20,343 bases of DNA from Bacillota bacterium (lineage in GTDB: Bacteria > Bacillota > Clostridia > Christensenellales > CAG-138): contig JAEWYO010000035.1 of NCBI GenBank assembly GCA_023395595.1, positions 1-20,343 on the forward strand, given 5' to 3'. Position 1 is the first letter of the stretch. The number at the start of each line of letters is the position of its first letter. Below the pieces are notes generated by a model. The model was not told the origin of the DNA. It made no database searches and saw only the letters and a list, made by a program, of their open reading frames with translations. A program made the translations under genes and the position numbers. Below are positions 7,559 through 14,425 of this stretch, piece by piece.

Positions 7559-7872
7559 ACCAATGCGCGCCGGAACACATCGCGTTTCTCGTGATCGTTG
7601 CCGGAAGAAAGCAGAAAAATGCGCTGCTGGAGATTCTACTGAAGATGGAATGCCGGATCGTGAATACCCTGTATGGTAAAAGCTCGATTCAGGCAAAACA
7701 TCTGGTTGAGATGCTCGGCTTTGTGCCGGAGGAGAACAAGGTGGTCATCACCTGCATCCTCAAAAAGGAAAAAGTGGACTGCATTCTTGAAACCCTGCAA
7801 CGCGATTTTCATTTTGACAGGCCAAACACGGGCATCGCGTTCACCATCCCGATTTCCGGGATTTCGCTGTAG
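7555..7872 (+). CDS. PII-like (GlnB/GlnK superfamily) small protein, first copy
   Basis: This 105-residue protein has the beta-alpha-beta spacing of the PII superfamily: FLVIVAG (11-17), helix NALLEILLKM (22-31), a loop region around 37-60 in the T-loop position, VVITCIL (63-69), then helix VDCILETLQRDF. The C-terminus, GIAFTIPISGISL, runs parallel to that of the following gene. The uridylylated Tyr of GlnB/GlnK (usually in a RGAEY context) and the canonical B-loop are not visible. PII proteins are trimers that sense nucleotides, 2-oxoglutarate or other ligands and gate partner proteins. The start overlaps the DUF1538 stop as ATGA, with GGAGG nine bases upstream, so the two are translationally coupled. 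A role in controlling the DUF1538 protein is inferred from this context. Confidence 0.72.
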   Translation: MNQCAPEHIAFLVIVAGRKQKNALLEILLKMECRIVNTLYGKSSIQAKHLVEMLGFVPEENKVVITCILKKEKVDCILETLQRDFHFDRPNTGIAFTIPISGISL

Positions 7873-7887
7873 GAACGGAGGAAAAAC

Positions 7888-8229
7888 ATGGATCAAACGC
7901 AGAAAATCAAGGCGCTGTTCATCATCGTCAACGCCGGATATACGGACGCAATCATGGAGCTTGTCCGCGCGGAGGGCGCAAGCGGCGCCACGATTCTCAA
8001 CGCGCGCGGCGAAGGCGCAAAGGTGGAGTCGTTCCTCGGCATCACGGTCGATTCGGAAAAAGAGATGATCATGACGATTGTCGATAAAGAAACGGCTAAG
8101 CGCATCACCACCGCGATGAAAGAGAAAGCCGGTTGGAAATCTACCTTGCGCGGTATTTGCTTCACCATGCCGGTTGATCGTGTGGTCGGCATCAACACCG
8201 ATACGCTCTCGGCGTTGGAGGAGAAATAG
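7888..8229 (+). CDS. P-II family regulator-like protein, second copy
   Basis: This 113-residue protein resembles PII more clearly than its neighbour. KIKALFIIVNAGYTDAIMEL (6-25) is the first strand and helix, with the G-x-x-x-x-I-M-E pattern. ATILNARGEG (34-43) leads into a T-loop (about 39-58) that is shorter than in GlnB and lacks the modifiable Tyr. EMIMTIVDKETA is the third strand and turn. GICFTMPVDRVVGIN (89-103) replaces the canonical VRIRTGE end. The nucleotide-binding TGxxGDG B-loop is absent, so ligand choice may differ from GlnK. It follows the first PII-like gene by 15 nt with a GGAGG ribosome site and ends the operon before a strong terminator. Heteromer formation with the first copy is possible but untested. 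Confidence 0.82.
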   Translation: MDQTQKIKALFIIVNAGYTDAIMELVRAEGASGATILNARGEGAKVESFLGITVDSEKEMIMTIVDKETAKRITTAMKEKAGWKSTLRGICFTMPVDRVVGINTDTLSALEEK

Positions 8230-8270
8230 AATAACGCTTCTCACACAATTCAAATAGTCTTGCGCAAACC

Positions 8271-8296
8271 AAAAGAGGCTCGAAAGCCTCTTTTTT
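8271..8296. terminator. Bidirectional rho-independent terminator
   Basis: AAAAGAGGCT (8271-8280) and AGCCTCTTTT (8285-8294) pair around CGAA, with further Ts to 8296. The flanking A-run also gives a T-run on the minus strand. It serves the DUF1538-PII operon and the convergent DMT exporter gene. Confidence 0.9.
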
Positions 8297-8315
8297 GTGT
8301 GCAAGAAAGTCTGTA

Positions 8316-9230
8316 CTACGTCCTTGCCTTTTGTGGTAGAGAAGCAAGGCTGCTGAGCACCATGCCGAGCACGATCAGGGCGACGCCGACCCAACCGAAC
8401 GTGTCCGGCGCAGTATCGTGGAGCAGCAGCACGCCGCCAAGGAGCGTAAAGAGCACCTCGAACGACTGCGTGGATTCCACGACCGCAAGCTGCCGCTGGC
8501 TGTCTTTGACGAGGTCTGTCGCGCGAAAGAAGAGCAACGTGGCAATCACGCCGGAGAGAACCGCTACGCCGAGGGACTGCACCGTCTGGGACGCGGAAGG
8601 CAGCCCGCGTGAAACCAGACCGTAGAGCGCAAGCAAAAGCCAGAACGGCAGGCTGCAGAGCGTCATGCCATAGATGCGCTCTGTCGTGGTCAACTCCGGC
8701 GGGCAGAGCGCCATCATCTTCCGGTTGCCGAGCGGATAGGCGACTGCGGCAACGAGAATCGGCAGCAGCGTGAGCACGATGGATTCCAGCCGGAAGGAGA
8801 CGATGTTTTGGAGTTGCAGCAGAAACACGCCGACAAGGATGATTGCCGCCGCGCCGAGGTTTTTGTGCGCGATCTTTTTTTGAAACAGAGGAGAGAGCAG
8901 CAGCCCCATCACGATGGTCACCTGCCAGCTTGCGGCGATGAGCCAGCTCTCGCCATGATCGCCCGCAAAAGAGATCGGCGCATAAAACAGCCCGAAACCG
9001 ACCGTGCTCCAGATCAGCCAGGGCAGCGGTGCGCGGCGGATGGCGCTATGCACACGCGAAAAGCCGGAGCTGCGCCAAACCAGCAGCGCGAAGATGGGGA
9101 ACGTAAATAAATACCGCAAGCTCGCGCTCCAAACCCAACTGCCGCCTGAGAGGTGCATACTGCGGTTGAGCAGGAACGTGAACGCGAAAAAGAACGAAGC
9201 CAAGAGACCGAGCAGAATACCTTTTTTCAT
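8316..9230 (-). CDS. DMT-superfamily efflux transporter, EmrE-like (PF13536 type)
   Basis: This 304-residue protein has about ten hydrophobic helices. The first is KKGILLGLLASFFFAFTFLLNR, with a conserved Asn-Arg after it. The WVWSASLRYLFTFP and GSWQ-like SWQVTIVMGLLLSPLF stretches and the duplicated five-helix halves fit the multidrug resistance efflux branch of the drug/metabolite transporter superfamily. The final helix GWVGVALIVLGMVLSSL is typical of EamA-like proteins. The substrate is not predictable. The ATG at 9230 follows GGAGG by only three bases, which is tight, but no better start is visible; the open frame upstream to 9422 is not family-like. It has its own promoter (9282-9310) and ends at a shared terminator. 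Confidence 0.85.
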   Translation of the reverse strand: MKKGILLGLLASFFFAFTFLLNRSMHLSGGSWVWSASLRYLFTFPIFALLVWRSSGFSRVHSAIRRAPLPWLIWSTVGFGLFYAPISFAGDHGESWLIAASWQVTIVMGLLLSPLFQKKIAHKNLGAAAIILVGVFLLQLQNIVSFRLESIVLTLLPILVAAVAYPLGNRKMMALCPPELTTTERIYGMTLCSLPFWLLLALYGLVSRGLPSASQTVQSLGVAVLSGVIATLLFFRATDLVKDSQRQLAVVESTQSFEVLFTLLGGVLLLHDTAPDTFGWVGVALIVLGMVLSSLASLPQKART

Positions 9231-9281
9231 GATCCTCCGAAAACCGCACCAAAACGATGGGGGATTTAGCGTTTGAAGTGT

Positions 9282-9310
9282 TTTATAACACAGATTGCGC
9301 ATGCGCGCAA
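9282..9310 (-). promoter_or_regulatory. Promoter of the DMT exporter gene
   Basis: On the minus strand, TTGCGC (9305-9310) is followed after 17 bases by TATAAA (9282-9287), with TGT immediately before the -10. It begins directly after the upstream gene's terminator T-run. Confidence 0.55.
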
Positions 9311-9311
9311 G

Positions 9312-9334
9312 AAAAAAGAAGCCCGAAGGCTTCT
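9312..9334 (-). terminator. Rho-independent terminator of the DUF4332 gene
   Basis: Read on the minus strand, AGAAGCC and GGCTTCT (9317-9334) pair around the stable tetraloop TTCG, followed directly by a T-run (9316 down to 9312). Confidence 0.85.
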
Positions 9335-9393
9335 GATTTGTTACCGCAGTGGCACCGAAGCGGATCATTGATCGCGCATCGCAGCGAGCCGGA

Positions 9394-10013
9394 CTAACAA
9401 TATTTTTCGAGCAGTTGCGCAAAATCGATGCAAAACTGCATATCCTTTTCGCCGAGATTGGCTTTATAGTAGCCCTTTTTCGCGTTGACCGCGCTCACGC
9501 GGGTGAGCATGTCCGCCGCTGCCGCTTTTGCAACGGTAAAGACCGAGCAATATCCCGCTTCGTAGAACGCGCGCGCTGCCACCGCGCCAACCCGTTGATA
9601 CGCACAAGATCACTCAGCGCGAATAGCTCGTCTGCGAGGTCTTCCCGTTGCTCCCAATACTCTTTGGAGGAGCGAATGCCGGAATCCGCCAACGCCTGAA
9701 TCCGAGCAGGATCACATGCCGGAAAGTCGCAGAGCGGAACGGGCTTTTGCGTGAGGCTGCCTATTTCACGTCGCAGGATCGTCAGGTATTCCTCCGGGAT
9801 TCCCGTTCTAGCGGCAAGCGCGGAGAGCTTGGTTGGTGTCGAGAGAGTCGCTGAAAGCTGGGCGACGTTCGAAAACCCCTGATTCTGAAGCAGGGCAAAG
9901 CGTGAAGACAATTGGTCCAGCAGAATCCGCCGCCCGGGAAGCAGGGTTTGCCGTTGCAACAGACTTTGATAATCGGCAAGCGTGATTTGTTCCAACGGAA
10001 GCGAATACCGCAT
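9394..10013 (-). pseudogene. DUF4332 / helix-hairpin-helix protein gene with an apparent one-base frameshift
   Basis: The frame from ATG 10013 (MRYSLPLEQITLADYQ) runs in register to the motif ELFALSDLVRING, then turns into a basic, unlikely tail ending at 9495. One base over, a second frame continues VGAVAARAFYEAGYCSVFTVAKA and ends properly at 9394. Joined, LVRINGVGAVAARAF is a perfect helix-hairpin-helix of the DUF4332 type, and the product would be about 206 residues. The N-terminal half (SSRFALLQNQGFSNVAQLSA) looks like a second copy of the same unit. The break is at GGG (CCC 9591-9593 on the plus strand), where GGGG would restore the frame. AAGGA lies eight bases before the ATG. Family function is unknown; a nucleic-acid-binding role is suggested by the fold. 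It could be a sequencing error or a real mutation. Confidence 0.75.
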
Positions 10014-10068
10014 AACAAACATCCTTTCCGCAAATAACCATTCAGAGATTCGAGATTCCTTACTCGTT

Positions 10069-10097
10069 ATACTATAATAATCTGTGAAAGCTGACAA
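10069..10097 (-). promoter_or_regulatory. Promoter of the DUF4332 gene with overlapping palindrome
   Basis: On the minus strand, TTGTCA (10092-10097) is followed after 17 bases by TAGTAT (10069-10074). A perfect inverted repeat, CTGACA (10091-10096) and TGTCAG (10103-10108), covers the -35, so a repressor bound there could block polymerase. Confidence 0.45.
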
Positions 10098-10122
10098 CTA
10101 TCTGTCAGGATTTATATCGCAG

Positions 10123-10151
10123 AAAAAAAGAAGAGGCGCGAACCTCTTCTT
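10123..10151 (-). terminator. Rho-independent terminator of the DUF4256 gene
   Basis: AAGAAGAGG (10128-10136) and CCTCTTCTT (10143-10151) pair around a 6-nt loop. On the minus strand a T-run follows (10129 down to 10123). It lies 36 nt past the DUF4256 stop. Confidence 0.85.
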
Positions 10152-10186
10152 GATTGATTTGCGTGGTTTGATTTTGTATCAAAACG

Positions 10187-10747
10187 CTAGATGTGCAACT
10201 TTGCCCGGAAACCGCGTACACCGTAATATGATTCCGCTCCGTTGTGGTAGGTGAATACATGGTCGTACCGCCTGTCGCAAAAAATCGCGCCGCCGAGGGA
10301 ACGAATCGAAGCCGGTGTTTCGACCCAACTGGACGTTTTACGGTCAAACGCATCGAGCGTCTGCAAGAAGCGGTATTCTTCCTCTGTGAGGATGCTGATC
10401 CCGATCTCCGCCGCAAAATCCAGCGCGGTATTTGCGGGCTTGTTCTCCTTGCGCGCGTCCAGCGCGGTGCGGTCATAACAGAGATTTCTGCGTCCGGCGG
10501 GGGTTTCTGCGGAACAATCGTAAAACACAAATTCGCCAGCGGCGGCATCAAAGGCGACCACATCTGGCTCGCCACCCGTCGTCTCCATCATGTAGAGCGA
10601 CCAAAGCTTGGTTGGGTGGCTGCGCAGGCGCGCCTCGACCGTCTCCCAACGCAAACCCAAATGGCGGTGCATATTCGCCAGAAAGCGGGATTTGAGCGTT
10701 TGCAGCAGGTCTTCCGCCAGTTCTCGCGTGAAGGTCGTTTGATCCAT
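10187..10747 (-). CDS. DUF4256-family protein, unknown function
   Basis: This 186-residue soluble protein matches the DUF4256 (PF14066) pattern in length and conserved blocks. The N-terminal helix ELAEDLLQTLKSRF is followed by W-x-x-V-x-x-RL and LWSLYMMETTGGEPDVV, then EFVFYDCSAETPAGRRNLCYDR near the middle. The C-terminal third reads LDAFDRKTSSWVETPASIRSLGGAIFCDRRYDHVFTYHNGAESYY. No catalytic role is established that I know of; the many conserved Asp, His and Arg residues hint at an enzyme or binding protein. The ATG at 10747 is preceded by AAAGGAG at about eight bases; the upstream extension to 10861 is not family-like. It is a single-gene unit with its own terminator. A 7-bp inverted repeat, TTGTAAC (10769-10775) and GTTACAA (10803-10809), lies upstream. 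Confidence 0.82.
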   Translation of the reverse strand: MDQTTFTRELAEDLLQTLKSRFLANMHRHLGLRWETVEARLRSHPTKLWSLYMMETTGGEPDVVAFDAAAGEFVFYDCSAETPAGRRNLCYDRTALDARKENKPANTALDFAAEIGISILTEEEYRFLQTLDAFDRKTSSWVETPASIRSLGGAIFCDRRYDHVFTYHNGAESYYGVRGFRAKLHI

Positions 10748-10907
10748 ATTTCTCACTCCTTTGATACATTGTAACGAATCACGAAAAACATTCTGTGACA
10801 GTGTTACAAAACAGGAAATATAGGTGCAGAAACGTTTGTGTTTCGCAAAAAGAGCGATCAAAACACGAAAAACCCTGTCTTTACTGTATCACGAGCGAAA
10901 AGGCATG

Positions 10908-12446
10908 TCACGTAATATTCCGGATCAAATCCAGCACGCTGCCGTCGCGATAGGTGCAGATCCCGACGATCTTGTCGCCGAACGGGAGCGGATCGGGTCT
11001 GCCTGTGATGCGTTCGGCTCTGCGCGCGAGTTCTTCGATGGGCGTGACCTTCAAGTGCGCTTTCTCAAGGCGTTCCTTGACCTCCGGCCGTTTCGGGTTC
11101 ACTGCGATGCCCTGGTCGGTCACCAGCACGTCCACCGTGTCGCCAGGGGTGACGATGGTATTCACGTGCTCTCGCACGCTGGGCATGCGCCCGCGCATCA
11201 GCGGGCAGACGACTATCGAGAGCGCCGCGCCAGCCGCCGTGTCCGGATGCCCGCCGACCGCGCCGCGAATCACGCCGTCCGAACCCGTGAGCACGTTGAC
11301 GTTGAAACTGGTGTCCACCTCCAGCGCGGAGAGGACGACCACGTCGAGCTGATTGACCGCGGCACCGCGACGATAGGGATTGGCATAATAGTTTGCGTCG
11401 ATCTGCTGATGAAAGCGGTTGTTTTTGAGCGATTGCGCCGCGTCCAGATCAAAGCTCTGCACGTCCAGCAGGCGGCTGACCAACCCTTCTTCCAGCAACT
11501 TGACCATCGCGCCTGTGATGCCCCCGAGGGCGAAACTCGCGCGAATGTTCTTCTCCAGCATCGCCTCGCGCAAGAATCGCGTGACCGCGAGCGAAGCGCC
11601 GCCGGAGCCGGTCTGGAGCGAGAACCCGTCGTAGAAATATCCGCTGTGGACGATCACATTGGAGGTTGCCTCGGCGATCATCAAATCATGCGGATTGGTC
11701 GAAAAGCGCGTAGCGCCCGTCATGATCTTCGACGCATCGCCCACGTCGTTCACGCAGACGATATAGTCCACCAACCGCTGGGAGATGCCAAACGGAACAT
11801 TCGGGTAGCCCACGATGTTGTCGGTGAGCACGATGACGTTGTCTGCATACTGCGCGTCCACGCGGGCATAGCCCAGCGAGCCGCACATGGATTTTTCTTC
11901 TCCCTCGCGCGAATAGCCATTTGCGTTGCCGAAGGGATCGCAACTGCTTGCACCCAGGAACGCCACATCGATGTGGATTTCGTCCTCCTCAATCGCCGCC
12001 GCCCTGCCGCCATGCGAACGAAACACCATCGGCTCGTCCATCAGCCCCTGCGAGACGGCTTTTGCCAGAGCGCCGCGGCAGCCGGAGGTTTCGATGTGCG
12101 AAATCACGCCGTTTTTAATGTGCTGAATCAGCGGGGCGTGTACATCCGATAGGCTGGACGGCGCAAGGCGAAGATCGCGAAAACCCATCCGTGCGAGCGT
12201 GTCCAGCACCATGTTGACGATGTGATCCCCGTCGCGAAAATGATGGTGAAACGAAATCGTCATACCGTCTTGCAATCCCGTGAGTTCCACGGCTTTTTCG
12301 AGACTTTCGACGATTTTATTCTCCCGCGCCATGCGGTTTTTCAGCGGGGAAATATCCTTATCATAGAGGCGTTTGTTTTCGCCGGGCACATAAGCGTCTC
12401 GATTCAGACGGCTCAGCGCCGCGTAAAACTCCTGGTCGTGTGTCAT
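10908..12446 (-). CDS. citF: Citrate lyase alpha subunit (citrate CoA-transferase)
   Basis: This 512-residue protein is full length for CitF (about 505-515). The alpha subunit moves citrate onto the acyl carrier protein in exchange for acetate (EC 2.8.3.10), the first half of citrate cleavage to acetate and oxaloacetate. Typical blocks are NKIVESLEKAVEL (43-55), TISFHHHFRDGD (63-74), SHGGRAAAIEEDEIHIDVAFLGAS (144-167) and CDPFGNANG (169-177). The glycine-rich GSGGAS and the TDQGIAVNP segment near the C-terminus are also family marks. The ATG overlaps the citE stop as ATGA (12443-12446), so subunits are translationally coupled. It is the last gene of citDEF; I see no clear terminator in the 160 nt after it. 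Confidence 0.96.
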   Translation of the reverse strand: MTHDQEFYAALSRLNRDAYVPGENKRLYDKDISPLKNRMARENKIVESLEKAVELTGLQDGMTISFHHHFRDGDHIVNMVLDTLARMGFRDLRLAPSSLSDVHAPLIQHIKNGVISHIETSGCRGALAKAVSQGLMDEPMVFRSHGGRAAAIEEDEIHIDVAFLGASSCDPFGNANGYSREGEEKSMCGSLGYARVDAQYADNVIVLTDNIVGYPNVPFGISQRLVDYIVCVNDVGDASKIMTGATRFSTNPHDLMIAEATSNVIVHSGYFYDGFSLQTGSGGASLAVTRFLREAMLEKNIRASFALGGITGAMVKLLEEGLVSRLLDVQSFDLDAAQSLKNNRFHQQIDANYYANPYRRGAAVNQLDVVVLSALEVDTSFNVNVLTGSDGVIRGAVGGHPDTAAGAALSIVVCPLMRGRMPSVREHVNTIVTPGDTVDVLVTDQGIAVNPKRPEVKERLEKAHLKVTPIEELARRAERITGRPDPLPFGDKIVGICTYRDGSVLDLIRNIT

Positions 12447-13336
12447 AGCTCTTCCTCCTCAAACACCGCGCGGGACGCATACGCCAGCTCCAGCGTCCGC
12501 TCCGCGCGGAGCACGACCGGGCGGTCGATCATCTTGCCATCAAGTGCGACCACACCGCTGCCGCGTTTTTCCGCCTCCCGGCTTGCCGAAAGGATGCGCT
12601 GCGCCTTGACAAATTCCTCGTGCGTGGGCGTAAAGACGCGGTGCACGGGCTTGATCTGGCGCGGGTTGATGACGGATTTTCCGTCGAAACCAAGCTGCTT
12701 GATCGCCTGCGTTTCTTTGACGAGTTGCTCCTCGTTGTTCACATCCGCATACACGGTGTCGATGCAGTCAATCCCCGCCGCGCGCGCCGCAACAACGATT
12801 GCTCCGCGCGCAAACAGCAGCTCGCTGCCATCGAGCGAGCGTGATGTTTTCAGGTTTGCGCAATAGTCCTCCGCGCCGAGGGCGATTGCCACCAGGCGCG
12901 GGCTTGCGGTTGCGATAGCGTATGCGTTGACCACGCCGAGCGCGCCTTCAATGGCCGCCATCATGCGCGTTTGCCCGATGGGGATGCCGTATTTTTGTTC
13001 CGCGCGTGTAATTTCCGCTTCGGTATCGCAGATATCCTGCGCGGTCTCCGTCTTGGGCAGGCGAATGACCTCTGCACCGGCAGCGACCATTGCCTCGATG
13101 TCCGCTTTGCCATAGGGCGTATTGAGCGGGTTGACGCGCACCACGCGTTCGCACTCGCCGTAATGAATCGTCTTGAGCGCATGATAGACCAAAAGGCGCG
13201 CGGCGTCTTTTTCGCGCAGAGTCACGGAATCTTCGAGGTCAAACATCAGCGCGTCGCTGCCATAGATGTGCGCGTCGCTCATCATGCCGGGGTTGTTGCC
13301 GGGTACGAAAAGCATACTTCTGCGAAGCTTCGTCAT
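12443..13336 (-). CDS. citE: Citrate lyase beta subunit (citryl-ACP lyase)
   Basis: This 297-residue TIM-barrel protein is the CitE subunit, which splits citryl-ACP into oxaloacetate and acetyl-ACP (EC 4.1.3.34). RRSMLFVPGNNP (5-16), MFDLEDSV (31-38), RVVRVNPLNT (64-73), an active-site Glu130 in AAIEGALGVVNA and GAEDYCANL (154-162) are all in the expected order. The Mg2+-coordinating acidic residues are present. The start overlaps the citD stop by four bases (13333-13336), and the stop overlaps citF the same way. A standalone CitE-like protein is excluded by its position between citD and citF. Confidence 0.96.
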   Translation of the reverse strand: MTKLRRSMLFVPGNNPGMMSDAHIYGSDALMFDLEDSVTLREKDAARLLVYHALKTIHYGECERVVRVNPLNTPYGKADIEAMVAAGAEVIRLPKTETAQDICDTEAEITRAEQKYGIPIGQTRMMAAIEGALGVVNAYAIATASPRLVAIALGAEDYCANLKTSRSLDGSELLFARGAIVVAARAAGIDCIDTVYADVNNEEQLVKETQAIKQLGFDGKSVINPRQIKPVHRVFTPTHEEFVKAQRILSASREAEKRGSGVVALDGKMIDRPVVLRAERTLELAYASRAVFEEEEL

Positions 13337-13629
13337 GCGTGTTTCCCCCAGTCAAAACCATCGGTCCCCGTTGCCCGCTGGCAGGCGGCGACGACGCGCG
13401 CGCGGATTGTGCAGTCCAGAGCACCCTTATCCACCGCGTTGATCACGGCGTATTCCAGCCCGAATTCCTCCACTGCCTGACGGATTGTGGAGACGATTTG
13501 CTTGCCAAATTCATTTGCGACGCTGCTCTTGAGCACAACCTCGACCGAGCGTTGTTCGCCGGGTTCGATCTCGATCAGGATATCGCCGGATTCCATGGTT
13601 CCAGCGGAAGCGGGTAGGGTGACCTTCAT
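13333..13629 (-). CDS. citD: Citrate lyase gamma subunit (acyl carrier protein)
   Basis: This 98-residue protein is full length for CitD. AGTMESGDILIEIEP (9-23) contains Ser14, the residue that carries the 2'-(5''-phosphoribosyl)-3'-dephospho-CoA arm in characterised citrate lyases. SSVANEFGKQI and AVDKGALDCTIRARVVAACQRA are also conserved. The apo-protein is charged by CitX using the precursor made by CitG and then acetylated by CitC; all three are encoded by the divergent operon. I chose ATG 13629 over the in-frame TTG at 13647 because the TTG overlaps the GGAGG ribosome site, which lies 11 bases before the ATG, slightly long. It is first in the citDEF operon. Confidence 0.95.
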   Translation of the reverse strand: MKVTLPASAGTMESGDILIEIEPGEQRSVEVVLKSSVANEFGKQIVSTIRQAVEEFGLEYAVINAVDKGALDCTIRARVVAACQRATGTDGFDWGKHA

Positions 13630-13690
13630 GTCGTATGACACCTCCAAAGGGTTCTTCTCTATGCATAATCATATTCTGAAATGAGCAGTA

Positions 13691-13764
13691 ATACAAGCGC
13701 TATGCAGCCGAAAACTTGATAATATATCACACGCAAGCATGCCTGTATTGCTGTATACAAGCGC
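13691..13764. repeat. Direct repeats flanking the citDEF -10, candidate regulator sites
   Basis: ATACAAGCGC occurs at 13691-13700 and again at 13755-13764, 64 bp apart, one on each side of the citDEF -10. The second copy overlaps the perfect palindrome TGTATACA (13752-13759). Spacing close to six helical turns would suit a looping or cooperative regulator. Inference only. Confidence 0.35.
13721..13729 (-). promoter_or_regulatory. Extended -10 promoter of citDEF
   Basis: On the minus strand TGATATATT gives an extended -10 (TATATT 13721-13726). Transcription would start near 13714, with a leader of about 85 nt. No good -35 is visible, so activation by a protein is plausible. Confidence 0.45.
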
Positions 13765-13877
13765 ACAATATTTCAAAAAATCGTAAGATAGACTCGCTTT
13801 CCTAAAAGCGCGCGAACAGAATAAATTGCTGAATGCAAAAATGCATAACTGCATGAATATCCAATCAAAACCCGTTG

Positions 13878-13886
13878 TGATATAAT
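13878..13886 (+). promoter_or_regulatory. Extended -10 promoter abutting the citX start
   Basis: TGATATAAT, a perfect extended -10 (TATAAT 13881-13886), ends six bases before the citX ATG at 13893. The start of transcription is expected at or next to the A of the ATG. There is no recognisable -35. Confidence 0.6.
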
Positions 13887-13892
13887 GCTAAC

Positions 13893-14405
13893 ATGGAGAT
13901 TACACTTGAACAGCTTCTAGCCGCACGGGATGCGCGCGCGGCGTATACCAAAGCCCTGCAAACGCGCTTTCCCGGCGCGTGCATTGCCGTGTTTACGCTC
14001 GTTACGCCGGGGTCTGTGAAGCGTTCACCGGAGACAATCCGCCTTTTTGACGCGGGGGTTCGGGCGATATCGCGCGTGATCGCGAAAAACGAGCTGCTTC
14101 CGCGCGTGTTTGAAGCGCACGAGAAGGATACCGGAGACGAAGCGTATCTAGTCGTGAAGACCGATCCGGGGTTTTTGAAGATGGAGTTTTGCAAATTGGA
14201 AGAGTCTGCGCCCTATGCGCGGCTTTGGGATATGGATGTGTTGAAATCAAACGGCGAACACATCAGCCGCGAAGAGATAGGCTTTGCCGCGCGCGGCTGT
14301 TTTGTTTGCGGCAAGGCGGGCAGGGGTTGCTACGCGCGGCAACTGCACCCGCAGGATGCGGTACAGACCGCATATCAGAAACTCCTGAAAACATTGCCGG
14401 AGTGA
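13893..14405 (+). CDS. citX: Holo-citrate lyase synthase (apo-citrate lyase phosphoribosyl-dephospho-CoA transferase)
   Basis: This 170-residue protein transfers the triphosphoribosyl-dephospho-CoA precursor onto Ser14 of CitD (EC 2.7.7.61). Family marks are LLAARDARAAY near the start (8-18), ARLWDMDV (109-116), which is the conserved G/A-R-L-x-D-x-D-V block, and ARGCFVCGKAGRGCYARQLH (133-152) with Cys136, Cys139, Cys146 and His152. It is the first gene of citXCG, divergent from citDEF. No ribosome site precedes the ATG; upstream in-frame codons meet a stop at once (GTG ATA TAA), so the start is fixed. With the -10 six bases away, the mRNA is predicted to be leaderless. Confidence 0.93.
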   Translation: MEITLEQLLAARDARAAYTKALQTRFPGACIAVFTLVTPGSVKRSPETIRLFDAGVRAISRVIAKNELLPRVFEAHEKDTGDEAYLVVKTDPGFLKMEFCKLEESAPYARLWDMDVLKSNGEHISREEIGFAARGCFVCGKAGRGCYARQLHPQDAVQTAYQKLLKTLPE

Positions 14406-14425
14406 ATGCAGAAGCGGAGGACAGG

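Noticed and set aside
10769..10809. TTGTAAC/GTTACAA inverted repeat upstream of the DUF4256 gene as a firm operator
   Set aside because: The arms are only 7 bp with a 27-bp spacer and no clear promoter is placed around them, so it is mentioned only in the gene entry.
10824..12152. 442-codon open frame on the plus strand across citF
   Set aside because: It is antisense to an unmistakable full-length citF, its product is Arg/His-rich with no recognisable domain, and long antisense frames are expected from GC-biased codon use.
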